Origin: Anastatus disparis
Taxonomy: Eukaryota; Arthropoda; Insecta; Hymenoptera; Eupelmidae
DNA: 64,000 bases
NCBI GenBank assembly: GCA_017163975.1
Contig: JAFFSR010000249.1
Location: 3,285,001-3,349,000, forward strand
Reading direction: 5' to 3'
Shown here in pieces: positions 59,456 to 64,000 of this stretch (positions within the stretch are counted from its first letter, which is position 1; each line of letters begins with the position of its first letter). The notes below the pieces were generated by a model. That model was not told the origin of the DNA and searched no databases. It saw only the letters and a program-made list of their open reading frames with translations. The translations under genes were made by a program, and so were the position numbers.

Positions 59456-61234
59456 TTAGTGAGCTGATTCTCTTCTATGAACTATTTCGAAGTCCCATTG
59501 TTGGATTTCTAATGTCCATCTCGCTAATCTTCCGGTTGGTTCCTTTATCTTCATCAGCCACTTCAAGGCACTATGATCTGTAATGACCCGAAATTTGTAT
59601 CCTTCGAGATATGGTCTTAATTTCTTTATAGCCCATATCAGTGCGAGACACTCCTTCTCAGTGGTGCTATAATTATGCTCAGGAGCAGTCAGAACTCGGT
59701 TCACATATACTATAGGATGTTCGCTATCTTCGTGCTCTTGGGTAAGCACAGCACCAACTGCGAAGTTGCTTGCATGACCCTGAATAGTAAAAGGTTTTAA
59801 GAAATCAGGCCTCGCTAATACTGGAGCCATGGTTAATGCCTTCTTTAGTTGTTGGAATGCTTTTTCTTGTTCTTCTGTCCATTGCCATTCTCTGGATTTC
59901 TTCAAGAGTCTTAGTAAAGGTACCTTTTTCTCAGATTCTCCTTCGATGAACCTAGAATACCATCCAACCATACCTAAGAATCTACGTAATTCTTTTACGT
60001 TTTTTGGAGCTGGATAATTCATCACAGGTGCAACTTTATCAGGATCCGGTCTAAGTTCTTTGTTATCTAATAGGAATTCTAAATATTTCACTCTTGTACG
60101 AAAAAATTTGCATTTTTCTCTATTTACTGTCAATCCAGCTTCAGCTATCTTCTTTAATACTTCTTCTAGCCATTTAAGATGTTCCTCAAAAGTCTTAGTG
60201 GCAATTATTATGTCGTCTACATATCCAAATACATGTGGATCATATTCTGGACCAAACAGAGAGTCGATTAACCTTTGAAAAATCATTGGTGAATTAGTCA
60301 AACTAAACGGGAGACGACAAAATTGCCATAATCCAGAGTCTGGTGCGCTAAATGCCGTATATTTCCTACTTGATTCTTCTACCATAACCTGAAAATAGGC
60401 TGATTTCAAGTCTATCTTCAATAGATAACGGGCTTCTCTTAGTTTGTCCAGAATGGTGTCCATATTTGGTAGAGGATATGCATCTTTCTTCGTTACTTCA
60501 TTCAAATCTCTGTAATCCAAGCAGAAGCGATAATTGCCATCAAGTTTTCGTACCATTACAGGTGCACTGCTATAGTCGCCTATTGATGGCTTGATAATTT
60601 CTTCTGCCAACATTTTTCTTACTTCTTCTTGAGCAATCGCTAACATCATTGGAGACATCCTACGTGGCCTTTGTTTAATAGATTTTTGGTTGGTTACCTC
60701 TATACGATGTTCTATTAGTTTTGTTAGTCCAAGAGAAGTTGAGTTTTCTGGGAGATATTTTTCGATCAGTTTTCCTACTTTTTTCTTTTCTTCGTCTGTA
60801 ATTTCTGCTATTCCAGTACATTCTGCATGAATTATCGTATCTTCATCATTATTTTGACTAAAACTTCTCCATTTACCTTCGTTTACTCTCCATAAACCTC
60901 TTTCTGATCGAGCATCGCAATCGAATTTTGGGCAGAAATCCACTCCTAACACTATATCTTGATCCAAGTTATCAATAGCTTTCACTAGTAATAGATTAAC
61001 GACGCCATCTATATCCAGACTAAGTTGAAGTACTTCTACTACCTCCGAGATTTTTCCTGTTACGGTCTTAATCAGAGTGTTATTTTCTTTTAATCTGTCT
61101 TGGAATTGTTCATAAACACGAGGACCAACCATTGATATAATTGCTCCTAGGTTGAACAATGCCTTAAATGGTTTTCCAGCCAAAATAATTCGAAAAAAAT
61201 TCCTATTTTCTGTAGCCATACCCGCTATTTTCAT
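59456..61234 (-). pseudogene. Gypsy protease-reverse transcriptase-RNase H
   Basis: The frame is open for 592 codons. The protease region near the N-terminus has ALFNLGAIISMVG where active aspartic proteases have D-T/S-G: the catalytic Asp is Asn here. RT shows RFCLDYRDLNEVT, LKIDLKSAYFQV, the thumb-proximal LPFSLTNSPMIFQ and the polymerase box YVDDIII. RNase H shows GHASNFAVGAVL, where the first catalytic Asp is replaced by His, with the later EKECLALIWAI and ITDHSALKWL intact. It ends at a premature TAA just before the conserved PDALSR. A 1-nt shift in a T-run near 61,245 separates it from the preceding Pol segment. Confidence 0.92.
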
Positions 61235-61245
61235 TTTTTCTTCTA

Positions 61246-61776
61246 CTATAGGCGACGAAAAATTTTATGTGCTTGGCACAGCCTCTCCTCCTCCCCTTGT
61301 TTTGCAGATTCATCGAAAATTTTTGCAAAGTTGTCCAGCTTCGTTAAATTGTTGATGTTTTCGGCGAAACCAGGACCATTATTAAGATCAACCGGTTTTT
61401 CTATGATATCTGCGTCGGTGGTGGGTACTTTCGTTACCTTTACCACTTCATTCTTTAAATCTCCTACTATTCCTTCTACTTCACGCTTGAAATCCTGATT
61501 CATTTCGGTTTCTTCTTCATTTGAGGTTGGTGTCCAGCCATCACCATAAGGAAAGGGTCTGGAATTTCCCAGTGCTTTAAACCAAAGTTCATTAATTTTC
61601 TGCGTTGAGTAATCTTCCGTTGATAAGCTTCCTTGATTTGCCCAGCATAAAATTCCCTTGTTTATGGAGTTCCCCTTCTGAGCGATTCTTTTATTATAGG
61701 TTTGGTAAGGGTTTATCTTCTTGGCTTCCCTTTCCGCTTTTCTGAACAACTCTTCATCGTTTATATCAATCTTCAA
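61246..61776 (-). pseudogene. Gypsy Gag-Pol linker segment
   Basis: An acidic, charged frame of about 176 codons lies between the zinc knuckles and protease, continuous upstream to about 61,830. It contains no recognised domain; in this order it is the N-terminal part of Pol before protease. It ends in a shift at 61,246. Confidence 0.6.
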
Positions 61777-61935
61777 TAAATCTGCTACTATTTTTCTATC
61801 CTCTTCATCTTTATTATTTATCGTATCTGTTACATTATCTTCATTTTTCCATCTTTTTCAATTCTTCATTACTTTGATTTATTGACTCTTTTATCTCTAG
61901 TGAGTTGGTATTTGTGACTAACGTCCTTGGGTGGT

Positions 61936-63965
61936 TTATGAGGGGGATGTAAGACGAGGCAGTCTCCCTGCTGACTCGTTTCTCCAGGTTTGTCTCAATA
62001 GTGCGCAAGTCACATAATTCTGAAACGTTACGTTTAGAGCTTTACAGACTTGGCAGTAGATCTGACTCTGGTTGTTTCTGCTAGGCCTGCTAGGACAATA
62101 ATCTGCACTATGTCCAAGTGCTTTACAGTAATAGCCTATTATTGTTGGACATTCGTGCATTCTATGCCCATGCTGACGGCAATGATAACAATTGTTAGAT
62201 CTATTATAGTTAGATGCATGTTGCCTAGATTGTGGTTGATATCTTGGACCCTGGGATCCGTTATAACCTCTATTTCTGATTGGATTCCATCTAACTCGAC
62301 CTTGATTTCCGTAATTTGGCCTTCTATCGTAACTGTTATCTTGTTGTGATTGTTCTCCATAATTGTCATTTGTAGTTCCTTTTATCTCGTAATTATCTTT
62401 TTATTTTGTTCTGAGTTTTCTTTCTTTATATCTACAACCGCCGCTATAACTTGATTTTCTTCTTTCTCACTAGTTGCTACTACTTCATTCTGATTACTCT
62501 TTTTATTCCTCTTATTTCTTCTCCTTTTGTTACTTTTTTTGCTATGATGAGTTTCGCTATCTTCGGAGTATACTTCCTGGACCGCTATTTTAGCTTTTGT
62601 ATTACTACCAGTATAGCCAGCTGTTGGTAATCTTATCTTTTCTTTTGGAGGTGGTGGTACATATCGGTTGTCTAACTCCTTTTGACGTTCCCAGCGTCGA
62701 CTATACCATTTAATATCATCCAACGAATTTATTTCCTTATCCACCATTGCTCTTCTATATTCTGGTAATAAGTTCTTGAATACCATATTCTCTAATTCTA
62801 TCGTTGATAGAGAAGTTCTGAGACATGATAGTTAGTTGGATAATTTCTCACCCTTATCTATCAAATCTTCTCTGTATAATTCACCAATGAATTGATAGCT
62901 AAAAACTTTTTTAAAGAGTGACCAGGACTATATTTCCTCTTTTCGTATGAGATACCATACGTTTGCTGCTCCAGTCAGTACTCCAGATAGAGCTTTGATG
63001 ATATCCTTTTCTTTGTAATGATTGCTTCTCTTAAAATCATCTAACTGAGTTATAAAATATTCTGCTCCTTCTTTACTATCATCAGAGAATTGTAAGTTTC
63101 AAGTTCGTAGAGCTTTCATAACCCTTGTTACCTCTTCCGACCTCCTCCTCTTCTTAGATTTTCTTTTATGAGTTTTTGATCTATGGCTGGGTAACACCTC
63201 TTCACTATTCTCGCTATCACTACTGTAAGGGTCATCTTCGCTATCATCATCTTCGCCGTATGAATCTTCCTCTTCTGACTCTTCCTTTCTATGTTTTCGG
63301 CCGTCCTCTTTATTTATGAACGGCTCCTTATTCTTTTTATTTCCTTTTTTCCTATTTTGTTTCTTTTTCTGATTCTTGTTAGATTTATTACTATCTTCCT
63401 TCTTTGGTCTAAACTTATCACTACTTCTTCCATCATTAATCCTCGACGTCTGATCACCAACTTTCGAGAAGTTCAATTTTTCTATTCTGGTTGGCTTGCT
63501 TACTTTGGGTGTAGAGCGTTGTCTCAGAATTCGATCATTTTGTTCCTCTAAGTATGGATTCGTTGGTAAGGTTTTACTTTGTCTCCTTTCCTTCCTCTTT
63601 CTTCCTTCTATCAAGGTTTGAATAAGATTTTGATAGGTTTGATTGACGATTTGGTTATTTCCCATCTCATCATCACTACTGGAGACTTCAGAGGTACTAT
63701 TTCCACTACTAGATTTATTCAGAGTCTCCTTGGAGTTGTTAATTTCTGTTATCTGCACGTTTTCCATATTATTTGCTATAATTGCAGTTCCTCTTATTCC
63801 TCTCTCCATCATAGATACGGTAGAATCTAGAGATGCTATGATTATCGGTTCTGAATTTAGCAAAGGTCTCACTAGGTGTAGATTTTGAATTACTTGTACT
63901 TCTTCACCTTCTCGAAGTTCTAGATTCCTCCTTGATATTTCTTCAATTTCTGGAGAGAGAAGCAC
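61936..63965 (-). pseudogene. Gypsy Gag
   Basis: This would be the capsid-forming protein. The N-terminal 288 codons are charged (long Lys/Arg and Asp/Glu/Ser blocks). The capsid-type core (retrotransposon Gag domain) follows between 63,110 and 62,640: KEGAEYFITQLDDFKRSNHY, GAANVWYLIRKEE, SYQFIGEL, NLLPEYRRAM. After a 1-nt shift in an A-rich run near 62,395 there is an Arg/Gly/Asn/Tyr-rich stretch and zinc knuckles: CYHCRQHGHRMHEC is intact, while the next (GYYCKALGHSADYC) has lost its first Cys. A third Cys-rich segment follows. Stops occur near 63,099, 62,930 and 62,830. Confidence 0.85.
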
Positions 63966-64000
63966 TGATAACCTTTTCCGTAGTGGTCCTAGAGGTGGTC

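Larger units (their letters stand above)
57417..64000 (-). mobile_element. Ty3/gypsy LTR retrotransposon, internal region (extends beyond window)
   Basis: The minus-strand order is gag, protease, reverse transcriptase, RNase H, integrase, polypurine tract and LTR, which is the Ty3/gypsy order. No envelope-like frame follows integrase: 58,153 to 57,433 is about 720 bp of non-coding sequence. The 5-prime LTR and PBS are off the right edge. Multiple frameshifts and stops mark it as dead. Confidence 0.92.

Noticed and set aside
57417..64000. Endogenous retrovirus with envelope
   Set aside because: No envelope-like frame lies between integrase and the polypurine tract, so it is treated as a plain Ty3/gypsy retrotransposon.

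Overview
The window is AT-rich eukaryotic DNA packed with transposable elements. I see no convincing host protein gene, no rRNA or genuine tRNA gene, no CRISPR array and nothing bacterial. An arthropod genome, most likely an insect, fits the content: three APE-type non-LTR retrotransposons, a Ty3/gypsy element, a mariner-like element, tRNA-derived SINEs, many palindromic TTAA-flanked miniature elements (MITEs), and a zinc-cluster transposon-like protein family that is common in insects. The exact order cannot be read from the sequence.

Layout. 0-6.7 kb: AT-rich spacer with a SINE (1.86-2.06 kb), two palindromic TTAA MITEs and a TA-flanked MITE. 6.7-9.7 kb: a long TA microsatellite, a degenerate satellite with higher-order structure, and an 81-bp tandem repeat. 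9.7-13.4 kb (minus): LINE-1, a lightly damaged CR1-superfamily-like element. 13.4-18.1 kb: spacer with one truncated MITE. 18.1-28.7 kb: two decayed copies of one gene family in inverted orientation, with LINE-2 (about 21.9-26.1 kb, plus) and a SINE-like repeat between them. 29.6-32.5 kb: a small perfect-TIR MITE, then a mariner-like element with about 480-bp TIRs. 33.2-40.8 kb: a giant imperfect palindrome loaded with MITEs. 40.8-47.3 kb: LINE-3 (plus), itself invaded by a minisatellite, an unclassified block, a palindromic MITE and a SINE. 48.6-51.1 kb: a SINE split by a rearranged LTR element that carries an unexplained 162-codon ORF. 51.1-57.4 kb: spacer with three more MITEs. 57.4-64 kb (minus): a decayed Ty3/gypsy element running off the right edge.

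The most informative structure is the 33.2-40.8 kb palindrome. Its arms are about 1.8 kb once insertions are removed, and each arm acts as an empty-site control for the other. Several MITE insertions are present in one arm and absent from the matching position of the other, where a single TTAA remains. This proves the TTAA target duplication by inspection and dates the insertions after the inverted duplication. The spacer between the arms keeps a reading frame with a cysteine-rich CXC-like motif that could be a remnant of the founding transposon.

All coding features except one are broken. The exception is the ORF at 49,426-49,914, which is uninterrupted, less AT-rich than its surroundings, and not recognised.
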